Shown: positions 51,579-59,978, counted from the stretch's first letter. The stretch: DNA of 64,000 nucleotides from Streptomyces sp. NBC_01296 (GCF_035984415.1 NZ_CP130720.1:7316001-7380000), one strand, 5' to 3'. Numbers and translations are program-made. The notes: generated from the letters alone by a model not told the origin.

Positions 51579-52364
51579 GTGAGCCTGAGGATCGTTGTCT
51601 GTGTGAAGTACGTGCCCGACGCCACCGGCGACCGGCACTTCGCCGATGACCTGACGGTCGACCGCGACGACGTCGACGGTCTGCTGTCGGAGCTCGACGA
51701 GTACGCCGTCGAGCAGGCGCTGCAGATCGCCGAAGAGGCCGACGACGCCGAGATCACCGTCCTGACGGTGGGCCCCGAGGACGCCAAGGACGCGCTGCGC
51801 AAGGCGCTGTCCATGGGCGCCGACAAGGCCATCCACGTCGAGGACGACGACCTGCACGGCACCGACGTCATGGGCACCTCGCTGGTGCTCGCCAAGGCGA
51901 TCGAGAAGGCCGGCTACGACCTGGTCATCACGGGCATGGCCTCGACCGACGGCACCATGGCCGTGCTCCCGGCGATCCTGGCCGAGCGTCTGGGCGTCCC
52001 GCAGGTCACCCTTCTCTCCGAGGTCAAGGTCGAGGACGGCACCGTGACCGGCCGCCGCGACGGCGACTCCGCGAGCGAGCAGCTGGAGGCCTCCCTCCCG
52101 GCGCTCGTCTCCGTGACGGACCAGTCGGGCGAGGCCCGCTACCCCTCCTTCAAGGGCATCATGGCCGCCAAGAAGAAGCCGGTGGAGTCCTGGGACCTCG
52201 AGGAGCTCGAGATCGAGGCCGACGAGGTCGGTCTCGAGGGCTCCTGGACCGCGGTCGACTCCGCGGCGCAGCGCCCGGCCCGCACCGCCGGCACGATCGT
52301 CAAGGACGAGGGCGAGGGCGGCAAGCAGCTGGCCGAGTTCCTGGCCGGCCAGAAGTTCATCTAA
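51579..52364 (+). CDS. etfB: Electron transfer flavoprotein subunit beta
   Basis: A 261-residue ETF beta subunit: RIVVCVKYVPDATGDRHF start, EQALQIAEEADDAEITVLTVGPEDAKDALRKALSMGADKAIHV, and YPSFKGIMAAKKKPVE, the ETF beta signature. It binds AMP and joins EtfA to pass electrons from acyl-CoA dehydrogenases to the quinone pool. GTG 51579 follows GGAGAG. A -10-like TATGCT lies about 55 bases upstream. Co-transcribed with etfA (59-base gap). Confidence 0.96.
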   Translation: MSLRIVVCVKYVPDATGDRHFADDLTVDRDDVDGLLSELDEYAVEQALQIAEEADDAEITVLTVGPEDAKDALRKALSMGADKAIHVEDDDLHGTDVMGTSLVLAKAIEKAGYDLVITGMASTDGTMAVLPAILAERLGVPQVTLLSEVKVEDGTVTGRRDGDSASEQLEASLPALVSVTDQSGEARYPSFKGIMAAKKKPVESWDLEELEIEADEVGLEGSWTAVDSAAQRPARTAGTIVKDEGEGGKQLAEFLAGQKFI

Positions 52365-52423
52365 GAACTTCGGCCACTCCCTCATAGCCCCCAGACACTT
52401 CGCAATAGCAGGAGAGCAGTCCC

Positions 52424-53386
52424 ATGGCTGAAGTTCTCGTCTACGTCGACCACGTGGACGGCGCCGTCCGCAAGCCCACCCTCGAGCTGCTGACGCTGGC
52501 CCGCCGCATCGGCGAGCCCGTCGCCGTCGCCCTCGGCGCCGGTGCCGCCGACACCGCCGCCGTGCTCGCCGAGCACGGTGCCGTCAAGGTCCTCACCGCC
52601 GACGCCCCCGAGTTCGCCGACTACCTCGTCGTGCCGAAGGTGGACGCGCTGCAGGCCGCGTACGACGCCGTCTCCCCGGCCGCCGTGCTCGTCCCGTCCT
52701 CCGCCGAGGGCAAGGAGATCGCCGCGCGCCTGGCCGTCCGCATCGGCTCCGGCATCATCACCGACGCCGTCGACCTGGAGGCGGGTGACGAGGGTCCGGT
52801 CGCGACGCAGTCCGCGTTCGCCGCGTCCTTCACCACCAAGTCCCGTGTCTCCAAGGGCACCCCGGTCATCACCGTCAAGCCGAACTCGGCTCCGGTCGAG
52901 GCCGCCCCGGCCGCCGGCGCCGTCGAGGCTCTCGCCGTCACCTTCGGCGCCCTCGCCACCGGCACCAAGGTCGTCGCCCGCACCCCGCGCGAGTCGACCG
53001 GCCGCCCCGAGCTGACCGAGGCCGCGATCGTGGTCTCCGGCGGCCGCGGCGTCAACGGTGCCGAGAACTTCCACATCATCGAGGACCTCGCGGACTCCCT
53101 CGGTGCCGCGGTCGGCGCCTCGCGCGCCGCGGTCGACGCCGGCTGGTACCCGCACTCCAACCAGGTCGGCCAGACCGGCAAGTCGGTCTCCCCGCAGCTG
53201 TACATCGCCTCCGGCATCTCGGGCGCGATCCAGCACCGGGCCGGCATGCAGACCTCGAAGACCATCGTGGCCATCAACAAGGACGCCGAGGCCCCGATCT
53301 TCGACCTGGTCGACTACGGCGTGGTCGGCGACCTGTTCGCGGTCGTCCCGCAGCTGACCGAGGAGATCAAGGCGCGCAAGGGCTGA
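52424..53386 (+). CDS. etfA: Electron transfer flavoprotein subunit alpha
   Basis: A 320-residue ETF alpha subunit with the N-terminal VLVYVDHVDGAVRKPTLELL domain and C-terminal FAD domain: VSGGRGVNG, GASRAAVDAGWYPHSNQVGQTGKSVSPQLYIASGISGAIQHRAGMQ and VAINKDAEAPIFDLVDYGVVGDL. These hold the FAD. It acts with EtfB in fatty acid and amino acid oxidation. ATG 52424 has AGGAGAG upstream. A long hairpin terminator ends the operon. Confidence 0.97.
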   Translation: MAEVLVYVDHVDGAVRKPTLELLTLARRIGEPVAVALGAGAADTAAVLAEHGAVKVLTADAPEFADYLVVPKVDALQAAYDAVSPAAVLVPSSAEGKEIAARLAVRIGSGIITDAVDLEAGDEGPVATQSAFAASFTTKSRVSKGTPVITVKPNSAPVEAAPAAGAVEALAVTFGALATGTKVVARTPRESTGRPELTEAAIVVSGGRGVNGAENFHIIEDLADSLGAAVGASRAAVDAGWYPHSNQVGQTGKSVSPQLYIASGISGAIQHRAGMQTSKTIVAINKDAEAPIFDLVDYGVVGDLFAVVPQLTEEIKARKG

Positions 53387-53425
53387 CCTGCGCTTCTCTT
53401 CGTAGCCTGAGTTTCGGCTGACCTT

Positions 53426-53464
53426 CTCGGGGCCGTGTGGTGTTTCTCACCGCACGGCCCCGAG
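53426..53464 (+). terminator. Terminator after etfA
   Basis: CTCGGGGCCGTG (53426-53437) pairs with CACGGCCCCGAG (53453-53464); an inner GGTG/CACC extends the stem to a 5-base loop. It begins 40 bases after the stop. Confidence 0.8.
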
Positions 53465-53492
53465 TCGTTTGCCTGTGTCGGTGGAGGGACCA

Positions 53493-53521
53493 TTGACTGG
53501 GCGGAACCCCGACACTAAATT
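53493..53521 (+). promoter_or_regulatory. Strong housekeeping-type promoter of the DUF6986 gene
   Basis: TTGACT (53493-53498) and TAAATT (53516-53521) with a 17-base spacer, a near-consensus vegetative promoter. Transcription should start near 53528, inside the upstream operator copy. Confidence 0.7.
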
Positions 53522-53555
53522 CTGCTATGCGGATCTAAGCTTCCGTGAAGCGGAA
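53520..53555. promoter_or_regulatory. Tandem operator copies at the DUF6986 promoter
   Basis: TTCCG-TGAAG-CGGAA (53541-53555) is a perfect repeat. TTCTG-CTATG-CGGAT (53520-53534) is a degenerate copy with the same spacing, offset by exactly 21 bases, about two helical turns. The first covers the -10/start region, the second the early leader. The pattern resembles IclR-family operators; no IclR gene is in the window. Confidence 0.6.
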
Positions 53556-53571
53556 AAGAGGAGAGTGCACG

Positions 53572-54870
53572 ATGGGTCAGCAGGAGAAGGTGGCGACGAG
53601 CCTCGCAGGCGCGGTCAGCGAGGGCATCAGCGCCTCCCTCGCGCCGGTGGACGCGGAGCTCGCGCGCCACTACCCGGGCGACCCCGGCACCCGCCAGCCC
53701 ATCCACACCGTCTACGTCCCCGGTGACGTCTTCGCCGCGGACACCATCCGCTCCTGGGGCGACCAGGCCCTCGCGGCCCTCGACGAGCACGCTCCGGACG
53801 CCGCGACCTTCGCCAAGGTGCTCGGCATCAGCGACGAACTGGCCGTGCCCGTCTACGACCGCGTCCGCGCCAAGCTGGCGAGCGAGCCGATCGAGGACCT
53901 CCGCGTCGACTTCGAGGACGGCTTCGGCGTCCGCTCCGACGAGGAGGAGGACCAAGCGGCCGCCCGCGCCGCCCGCCTCGTCTCCGAAGCCTTCTCCAAC
54001 GGCACGAACGCCCCGTACATGGGCATCCGCATGAAGTGCATGGAGTCCAACGTCCGCGACCGCGGCATCCGCACCACGGACATCTTCCTGTCCGGGCTGC
54101 TGGAGCACGGCGGCCTCCCCGACGGACTGGTCCTCACCCTCCCCAAGGTCACGTACGCCGAGCAGGTCAGCGCCTTCGTCAAGCTGCTGGAGGCCTTCGA
54201 GGCCGCCCGCGGCCTGCGCCCGGGCCGGATCGGCTTCGAGATCCAGATCGAGACCAGCCAGTCGATCGTCGCCTCCGACGGCACCGCGACCGTGGCCCGG
54301 ATGATCGAGGCCTCCAAGGGCCGCGCCACCGGCCTGCACTACGGCACCTTCGACTACAGCGCCTGCGTCGGGGTCTCCGCCGCGTACCAGTCGAGCGACC
54401 ACCCGGCCGCCGACCACGCCAAGGCGATCATGCAGGTCGCGGCCGCCGGCACCGGCGTACGGGTCTCCGACGGCTCGACGAACGTCCTGCCCATCGGCAC
54501 CACCGAGCACGTCCACGAGGCCTGGAAGCTGCACTACGGCCTCACCCGCCGGGCCCTGGCCCGCGCCTACTACCAGGGCTGGGACATGCACCCGGGCCAC
54601 CTCCCGACCCGCTACGCGGCGGTCTTCACCTTCTACCGCGAGGGCCTCGAGACGGCTGCCGCGCGCCTGAAGGCGTACGTCGCGAAGATCGAGGGCGACG
54701 TGATGGACGAGCCCGCCACGGCCAAGGCCCTGGCCGGCTACCTGGTCCGCGGCCTGGACTGCGGCGCGGTGGGCGCGGACGAGGTCACCGCCCTGACGGG
54801 CCTGACCCGCGCCGAACTGGACGCCTTCGCCATCCCCCGCCGCTCGGCGACCCTGACGGCAACCGTCTGA
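53572..54870 (+). CDS. DUF6986 family protein, HpcH/HpaI aldolase-citrate lyase-like
   Basis: A 432-residue protein with a TIM-barrel related to HpcH/HpaI aldolases and malate synthase/CitE: VDFEDGFGVRSDEEED (acidic Mg2+ region), IRMKCMES, TLPKVTYAEQ, FEIQIETSQS (metal Glu), and ATGLHYGTFDYSA. It probably handles a 2-keto acid or glyoxylate-derived compound. ATG 53572 follows AGAGGAGAG. Single gene behind a strong, probably repressed promoter. Confidence 0.86.
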   Translation: MGQQEKVATSLAGAVSEGISASLAPVDAELARHYPGDPGTRQPIHTVYVPGDVFAADTIRSWGDQALAALDEHAPDAATFAKVLGISDELAVPVYDRVRAKLASEPIEDLRVDFEDGFGVRSDEEEDQAAARAARLVSEAFSNGTNAPYMGIRMKCMESNVRDRGIRTTDIFLSGLLEHGGLPDGLVLTLPKVTYAEQVSAFVKLLEAFEAARGLRPGRIGFEIQIETSQSIVASDGTATVARMIEASKGRATGLHYGTFDYSACVGVSAAYQSSDHPAADHAKAIMQVAAAGTGVRVSDGSTNVLPIGTTEHVHEAWKLHYGLTRRALARAYYQGWDMHPGHLPTRYAAVFTFYREGLETAAARLKAYVAKIEGDVMDEPATAKALAGYLVRGLDCGAVGADEVTALTGLTRAELDAFAIPRRSATLTATV

Positions 54871-55190
54871 GGGAAGTCCCACTCGTAGTTCGTCTTTTTC
54901 GGATCCTGCTCCCCCTGCTATCGCCGGGGGCCCCATACCTGCGCACCCGCACGCGGCCCCGCCCGGACATCCCCGGGCGGGGCCGCGGTTCTTTGGCGCG
55001 GTCTGTCCTGAAAGTGGTGGTGCATACCGTGGAGCGTGCCATGGCGAACCCTGGCGAATAGTCGGCGCGAGCCCTGTGGTCGACCGCGGTCCGGGAGCAT
55101 GGCGGAGGGAGTGGAGTGCCCGGCGTACCCGGCATTCCGCGTTTCCCCCTGTCGCGCCCGCCGTACTCGCATGCTCCAGGAGATTCACCC
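54871..55190. other. 320-base gap between DUF6986 and the HTH gene
   Basis: The gap holds a terminator near 54952-54987 and the presumed promoter of the HTH gene. I see no convincing ORF. GCC-ATGGCGAACCCTGGCGAATAG near 55038 has a short repeat of GGCGAA but no ribosome site and is not a gene. Confidence 0.5.
54952..54987 (+). terminator. Terminator after the DUF6986 gene
   Basis: A perfect 15-bp stem, CGCGGCCCCGCCCGG (54952-54966) and its complement (54973-54987), with a 6-base loop, followed by GTTCTTTGG. It is 81 bases after the stop. Confidence 0.8.
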
Positions 55191-56117
55191 ATGATCGAAC
55201 GTCAGGATGTCGTCTCCCGGACGACAGAATTAGTCGTCCGGGAGACGACGTCCGAAGGTTGCCCTGCAGCCGAGTACGACCGGCCGAGCGCCTGGCTGCT
55301 CCTGACGACACGACAGGTCCAGCCCGAGGACAAATGGCTCGGGCGACTCGCGGAACTGCCGAACATCCACGACTCGACCCGTCAGTTCATCGAGATCGCC
55401 GAGAAGTACGACCGCATCGCGCGCTGCGTCGAGTACGACGCCGTCGACGGAGTGACCGAGACGGAACTGCTCGCCGCCCTGGTCGTCATCCGGGAGCTCC
55501 GCGAGAAGCTCCAGACCGACGAGTCGCGGCTGCTCGGGGCCGCCCGTCGCAAGAAGATCACCTGGGCCCGGATCGCGGGCGCCCTCGGGCTGAAGTCCCG
55601 GCAGGCCGCCGAACGGCGCCACCTCCAGTTGCGCGCCGACCTCGACGAGGCCAGCGGCAGGCGGCTCAAGCAGGCGGAGCGGGTGGCCTACGTCCGCGCC
55701 CTGCGCGACCGGCCCGACGAGCAGGCCTGGGCCGAGCAGCACTGCGCACGCGCCGCCGAGCTGGGCACCGAACTCGCCCGGTGCCTCACCGTCCTGTCGC
55801 CACCGCGCCCCGAGGTGCGGCCCGCCGTGACGCAGGCTCCCGCGACGCAGGCATCCGGCCGTGAGGGCCTGATCGCCGACCTCGGCGAGGCTCTGGCCGG
55901 GCTGGCAGCGCTGGAAACAGCAGGACCCGTCCAGAGCGCCTCCGATCTCGACCCGGAGCGCCACGCGGCCGCCTGGCGCACCGAGTACACCCTGCGGTTG
56001 CTCGAACTCCTGGGCCGGGCCAGGGAGAACGAGCACGCTGTCCTCCGCGCGCACCCCGGCGTCCGTGCAGGGATCGACGATTTCTGCGCGGCGGCCGGCG
56101 CCGTCGCCCACCCGTGA
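55191..56117 (+). CDS. Putative helix-turn-helix protein with an inverted repeat in its coding start
   Basis: A 308-residue protein I cannot assign. A helical central region (IHDSTRQFIEIAEKYDRIARCVEYDAV; VIRELREKLQTDESRLLGAARRKK) ends in a probable HTH, ITWARIAGALGLKSRQAAERRHLQLR, the SRQAAERR type seen in a streptomycete family sometimes labelled HSP18 regulator or type III effector-like; that label is weak. No signal or membrane segment. ATG 55191 has CAGGAGAT upstream. The first 20 codons contain a perfect 17-bp inverted repeat. Its GTGA overlap with the next gene implies coupling. A DNA-binding regulator is the best guess. Confidence 0.75.
   Translation: MIERQDVVSRTTELVVRETTSEGCPAAEYDRPSAWLLLTTRQVQPEDKWLGRLAELPNIHDSTRQFIEIAEKYDRIARCVEYDAVDGVTETELLAALVVIRELREKLQTDESRLLGAARRKKITWARIAGALGLKSRQAAERRHLQLRADLDEASGRRLKQAERVAYVRALRDRPDEQAWAEQHCARAAELGTELARCLTVLSPPRPEVRPAVTQAPATQASGREGLIADLGEALAGLAALETAGPVQSASDLDPERHAAAWRTEYTLRLLELLGRARENEHAVLRAHPGVRAGIDDFCAAAGAVAHP
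55209..55249. repeat. 17-bp perfect inverted repeat inside the coding start
   Basis: GTCGTCTCCCGGACGAC (55209-55225) and GTCGTCCGGGAGACGAC (55233-55249) are exact complements with 7 bases between. They begin 18 bases after the start codon and encode VVSRTTELVVRETT. In mRNA they make a very stable hairpin close to the ribosome site; in DNA they could be an operator. Stem of this length inside a coding region is unusual. Confidence 0.8.
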
Positions 56118-57001
56118 CCACCGCCAGGGCCGCCGAGGGGTCGGTCGCCGATCTGGCCGTGGAGCTGCTGATCTGGATGTACGGCCGCCGGTCCGCAGCC
56201 GGGATCCCCGTACCCCTCGGGGAGTTCATCGCCGACGAGGACCCGCGCGCCGCCCCGGCGGAGGCAGCAGCCCGCGTGCTCCGCGGCCGCGGCCATCTGA
56301 CCCTGGAGTACGTCTTCGGCGGGGCGCTCGTCGGCCCGACCCCGGCGGGACTGGCCGAGGCCGACCAGGTCACCCGTGCCCGGGGGCGCGTGGACGCGCA
56401 GTTCACCCACGTCCTGGACGAACTGGTCCGGCAGGCCGCCGAGGCCCCCGACGCCGTGGTCCGGCTGCTCCCCTTCCTGGCCCGCACCCGCTTCCTGGGG
56501 CTCCCGCTGCGCGAGGGCATCGTCTGGCGGGCCGCCCGCTACCTCCACGGCCACCGGCTGGCCCAGCTGTGGACGGACGACCCGGACGGGCCGGCCCTGA
56601 TGCTCACTTCGCGCGGCGAGGACTGCGCGATGTCGATCTCCAACACGACTGTGAGGCAGTACATGAACGACCAGCGACCCCCGGCAGCGCCCGCCTTCAC
56701 CATGAACGTGTACGGAGGCGCCGCCGCACAGGGCGTGACCGTCACCCAGCACGTGGGCGGCCCGGCCGGCGGGAGGGCTCTGCTCGCCGAGCAGATCCGG
56801 GCCCTTGCGGCCGAGCACGGGCTCGGCGGAGCCGCCTTCGACGCAGACGTGGCGTTGGTGCAGGACGCCGACCAGGAGCCGGCGCGCCGGGCCGGTGCCT
56901 GGCACCGGATCAGGGCAGGCCTGCTCCAGGCCGCGCCCGCACTCGCCGGGCAGGCGGCACTCGTCGGCATCGAACAGGGCCTCGGAGTCCTGACCCAGTA
57001 G
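56114..57001 (+). CDS. Protein of unknown function, coupled to the HTH gene
   Basis: A 295-residue cytosolic protein with no recognised enzyme motif. The N-terminal third is helical with a winged-helix-like pattern (VELLIWMYGRRSAAGIPVPLGEFIADEDP to LTPAGLAEADQVTRARGR region). A central segment TTVRQYMNDQRPPAAPAFTMNVYGGAAAQGVTVTQHVG shows the Gly-rich beta pattern, G-x-VTVTQ, seen in adaptor regions of some bacterial conflict-system proteins. The C-terminus is a helical bundle. GTG 56114 overlaps the HTH stop by 4 bases. Homology to defence proteins is a guess from pattern alone. Confidence 0.7.
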   Translation: MTTARAAEGSVADLAVELLIWMYGRRSAAGIPVPLGEFIADEDPRAAPAEAAARVLRGRGHLTLEYVFGGALVGPTPAGLAEADQVTRARGRVDAQFTHVLDELVRQAAEAPDAVVRLLPFLARTRFLGLPLREGIVWRAARYLHGHRLAQLWTDDPDGPALMLTSRGEDCAMSISNTTVRQYMNDQRPPAAPAFTMNVYGGAAAQGVTVTQHVGGPAGGRALLAEQIRALAAEHGLGGAAFDADVALVQDADQEPARRAGAWHRIRAGLLQAAPALAGQAALVGIEQGLGVLTQ

Positions 57002-57013
57002 CGCCTGGCCGGT

Positions 57014-58048
57014 TCAGGCCGGCGGGAGTTCGCCCGAGCCGCGTGGGATCAGGCGGGTCGGGAGTTCGATGCGGGCCGGGGGGAGCGCGGCGCCGGCGAG
57101 GCGTTGGAACAGGCGGTCGGTGGCCACCCGGCCCAGGGCCGCCGCGTCCTGGGCGACCACCGTCACCCCGGGGCGCAGCAGGTCGGCCAGCTCGAAGTCG
57201 TCGAAGCCGACCAGGGCCACCGGCGGCCGGTGTTCGGCCAGGACCCGCACCACTGTCACCGTCACCCGGTTGTTCCCCGCGAAGACCGCGGTGACGGGGT
57301 CGGGGGCCGCCAGCATCGCCCGGGCCGCCTCCCCGACGCGGTCCGGGGTCGTCGAGCCGAGGCAGACCCAGGACTCCGCCACCGGCAGGCCCGCGTCCGC
57401 CATCGCCGCGCGGTAGCCCCGCAGGCGCTCCGTCGCCGTGTGGATGTGCGGCTGGTCCCCGATGAAGCCGATCCGGCGGTGGCCGCCGCCGATCAGGTGC
57501 GCCACCCCCTCGCGGGCGCCGCCGAAGCTGTCCGACAGCACCACGTCCGCGTCGATCCGGCCCGCCGGGCGGTCCACGAACACCGTCGCCACACCCGCCC
57601 GGATCTCCGGCTCCAGGTAGCGGTGGTCGTCCCCGGCCGGGATCACGATCAGCCCGTCCACCCGGCGCGCGCACAGCGCCAGCGCCAACTCCCGCTCCCG
57701 GTCCGGGTCCTCCGCGCTCGACCCGTTGATGAGCAGCGCCCCGTGGGCCCGGGCCACCTCCTCGACGGCCCGGTTCAGCGGCCCGTAGAACGGGTCCGCG
57801 AGGTCCTCCAGGACCAGTCCCACGGTGGCCGTACGGCCCTTGCGCAGCACGCGCGCGCTGTCGTTGCGGCGGAACCCGAGTGCCTCGATGGCCTCCTGGA
57901 CCCGCCGCACCGTGTCCGGGGTGACCCCCGCCTCGCCGTTGACCACCCGCGACACCGTCTTCAGGCCCACGCCCGCGCGGGCCGCCACGTCCTTCATGGT
58001 CGGCCGGTTGCCGTAGCGGGGGTCGGACGGGCGGCGGGTCTGCGGCAC
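57014..58048 (-). CDS. LacI-family transcriptional regulator
   Basis: A 344-residue LacI protein: HTH PTMKDVAARAGVGLKTVSRVVNGEAGVTPDTVRRVQEAIEALGF, then a periplasmic-binding-protein-like sensor domain (GLVLEDLADPFYGPLNRAVEEVA, VAGNNR replaced by FAGNNRVTV, and ALVGFDDFELADLLRPGVTVVAQD). The hinge and core are normal length. GTG 58048 has GGAGG upstream and removes a non-conserved extension. No transport or sugar gene adjoins it, so its regulon is elsewhere; the LacI-like operator before the alginate lyase gene is a candidate. Confidence 0.93.
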   Translation of the reverse strand: MPQTRRPSDPRYGNRPTMKDVAARAGVGLKTVSRVVNGEAGVTPDTVRRVQEAIEALGFRRNDSARVLRKGRTATVGLVLEDLADPFYGPLNRAVEEVARAHGALLINGSSAEDPDRERELALALCARRVDGLIVIPAGDDHRYLEPEIRAGVATVFVDRPAGRIDADVVLSDSFGGAREGVAHLIGGGHRRIGFIGDQPHIHTATERLRGYRAAMADAGLPVAESWVCLGSTTPDRVGEAARAMLAAPDPVTAVFAGNNRVTVTVVRVLAEHRPPVALVGFDDFELADLLRPGVTVVAQDAAALGRVATDRLFQRLAGAALPPARIELPTRLIPRGSGELPPA

Positions 58049-58187
58049 GGGACGGAATCCTCCGGAAGCGGCGGGGTACGGCTCTGACCTTGAGGATAAG
58101 CACTGGGCCGATGAGCGGGTTTCCATGGCAGGGTGATGCGGGCAAGCCACTGGGGGCTCCGGACGAGCCATGGGGAGAGGGGTAGAC

Positions 58188-59228
58188 GTGATTGTCTGGA
58201 TCAACGGCACATTCAGCGCCGGGAAGACCAGCACGGCCCGCGAACTGACCGGGATCCTGCCGGACAGCACCCTGTACGACCCGGAGCTCGTCGGGGACGC
58301 ACTCCGCCAACTGCTGCCGCGCAAGCGCCTCGCGGAGGTCTGCGACTACCAGGACCTGCCGAGCTGGCGGCGCCTGGTGGTGGACACGGCCGCGGCGATG
58401 CTCGCGGAGCTGGGCGGGGTGCTGGTCGTGCCGATGACGCTGCTGCGGCAGGAGTACCGGGACGAGATCTTCGGCGGGCTCGCGGCGCGCCGGATACCGG
58501 TGCGGCATGTGCTGCTCGCCCCGGAGGAAACGATCCTGCGCGAGCGGATCGCGACGCGGGAGGAGCCGGGTGCCCCGGCGGACGTGGACGTGCGGGTCAG
58601 GCAGTGGGCGTACGACCACATCCCCGCGTACCAGCAGGCGCTGGGCGGCTGGCTCGCGGCGGACGCGCACGTCATCGACAACGGGCACCTGAGCGTACGG
58701 GAGACGGCGGAGCGGATCGCCGAAGCCGTACGCACGGACGCGGCCCGGGTCTGCGACATCGTGCAGACGCCGGAGCCGACGCGGGAGACGGTGGCGGCGG
58801 GGGTGCTGCTCTTCGACGACGAGGACCGGGTGCTGCTGGTCGACCCGACGTACAAGCCGGGTTGGGAGTTCCCGGGAGGGGTCGTGGAGGCGGGCGAGGC
58901 GCCGGGGTGTGCGGGGGTGCGGGAGGTCGCGGAGGAGCTCGGCCTGACGCTGGACGCCGTACCGGGGCTGCTGGTCGTGGACTGGGAGCCGCCGATGCCT
59001 CCGGCGTACGGAGGGCTGCGGCTGCTGTTCGACGGGGGCCGCCTGTCGCCCGCCGCCGCGGCCGGGCTCCGGCTGCCGGGCCCGGAGCTGCGGGCCTGGC
59101 GGTTCGTGACGGAAGAGGAGGCGGCGGGACTGCTGCCCCCGGTGCGCTACGAGCGGCTGCGCTGGGCCCTGCGGGCCCGGGAGCGGGGCCGCCCCCTGTA
59201 CCTGGAGGCGGGCCGCCCCACGCCGTGA
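58188..59228 (+). CDS. P-loop NTPase/NUDIX hydrolase fusion
   Basis: A 346-residue fusion. The N-terminal half is a kinase-like P-loop protein (INGTFSAGKTSTARELTGILP; Walker A Gly7 to Lys13), with DYQDLPSWRRL and LRERIATREEPG, similar to small nucleotide or TmrB-like kinases. The C-terminal third is a NUDIX domain: WEFPGGVVEAGEAPGCAGVREVAEELGLT (about 229-251) matches G-x5-E-x7-R-E-x2-E-E-x-G-x. The two could act in sequence on one nucleotide, such as an alarmone or NAD derivative. GTG 58188 follows GGGGAGAGGGG; an upstream ATG at 58170 is less likely. Confidence 0.88.
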   Translation: MIVWINGTFSAGKTSTARELTGILPDSTLYDPELVGDALRQLLPRKRLAEVCDYQDLPSWRRLVVDTAAAMLAELGGVLVVPMTLLRQEYRDEIFGGLAARRIPVRHVLLAPEETILRERIATREEPGAPADVDVRVRQWAYDHIPAYQQALGGWLAADAHVIDNGHLSVRETAERIAEAVRTDAARVCDIVQTPEPTRETVAAGVLLFDDEDRVLLVDPTYKPGWEFPGGVVEAGEAPGCAGVREVAEELGLTLDAVPGLLVVDWEPPMPPAYGGLRLLFDGGRLSPAAAAGLRLPGPELRAWRFVTEEEAAGLLPPVRYERLRWALRARERGRPLYLEAGRPTP

Positions 59229-59235
59229 CCCCGAC

Positions 59236-59267
59236 GGTGCCCGGGAGCTCGGCTCCCGGGCCCCACC
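59236..59267. terminator. Terminator between convergent NUDIX and MBL genes
   Basis: GCCCGGGAG (59239-59247) pairs exactly with CTCCCGGGC (59253-59261) across a 5-base loop; GGTG and CACC outside the core extend the stem past a small bulge. It serves the 48-base gap between convergent genes. Confidence 0.7.
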
Positions 59268-59276
59268 GGGCAGCCA

Positions 59277-59978
59277 CTACGGAAAGACCGGGTCCGACTC
59301 CGTTGCCGTGAGGAGGGCGGCCGCCGTGTCCTCGGTCAGCGGGTCGCCGTGGCCGAAGCAGGCCACCGACGGGGACAGCGCCGCGAGACGGCGGAAGGAG
59401 GCCTGGGCCTCGTCACGGTCCACGTTGAAGACGCCCAGCATCACCCGGCCCACCCCCGCGATGCAGTCGCCCGCGAACAGCACGCCGTGGCACGGCAGGT
59501 GGATGCCGATGCTGCCCGGCGTGTGGCCCGGGGCGTGGACCACCACCGCGCCGTCGCCGAACGGGAGCACCTCGCCGTCCTCGACCTCGCGGTCGACCCG
59601 CGTCGGCGGCGCCTCGGGGACCGTCAGGCCGTGCTCGTACAGCGGGATCTCCCAGTCCAGCAGGACCGGCTCCGGCGCCGGGAGCTCGCCCCGGATCACC
59701 GGGGCCTCCAGCCGGTGCGCCACCACCTCCGCGCCCCAGCGGGCGGCGAGTTCGTCCGCGGCGCCGATGTGGTCGCGGTGGCAGTGCGTCAGGACGATCC
59801 GCTCCAGCCGCTCCGGGCCCAGCCCGAGGGAGCGGACGGCCTCCTCGATCGCCGCCGCCGATCCGGCGTGGCCGGAGTCGATCAGGGTCAGGGCTTCGCC
59901 GTCGCGCCACAGGTACGCCTGGCCGATCGGGAAGCGGAGCATGTGGAGCCGCTGCGGAAGCACTTCTACAAGATCCAT
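59277..59978 (-). CDS. MBL-fold metallo-hydrolase
   Basis: A 233-residue metallo-beta-lactamase fold: THCHRDH (His65, His67, Asp69, His70), HAPGHTPGSI, FAGDCIAG with the bridging Asp and CFGHGDP with the last His. The compact size fits glyoxalase II-like or quorum-lactone-type hydrolases; activity unknown. ATG 59978 (MDLVEVLPQ) is chosen; only a weak GGAG lies near. It is downstream of the M20 gene (74-base gap) on the same strand. Confidence 0.9.
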   Translation of the reverse strand: MDLVEVLPQRLHMLRFPIGQAYLWRDGEALTLIDSGHAGSAAAIEEAVRSLGLGPERLERIVLTHCHRDHIGAADELAARWGAEVVAHRLEAPVIRGELPAPEPVLLDWEIPLYEHGLTVPEAPPTRVDREVEDGEVLPFGDGAVVVHAPGHTPGSIGIHLPCHGVLFAGDCIAGVGRVMLGVFNVDRDEAQASFRRLAALSPSVACFGHGDPLTEDTAAALLTATESDPVFP

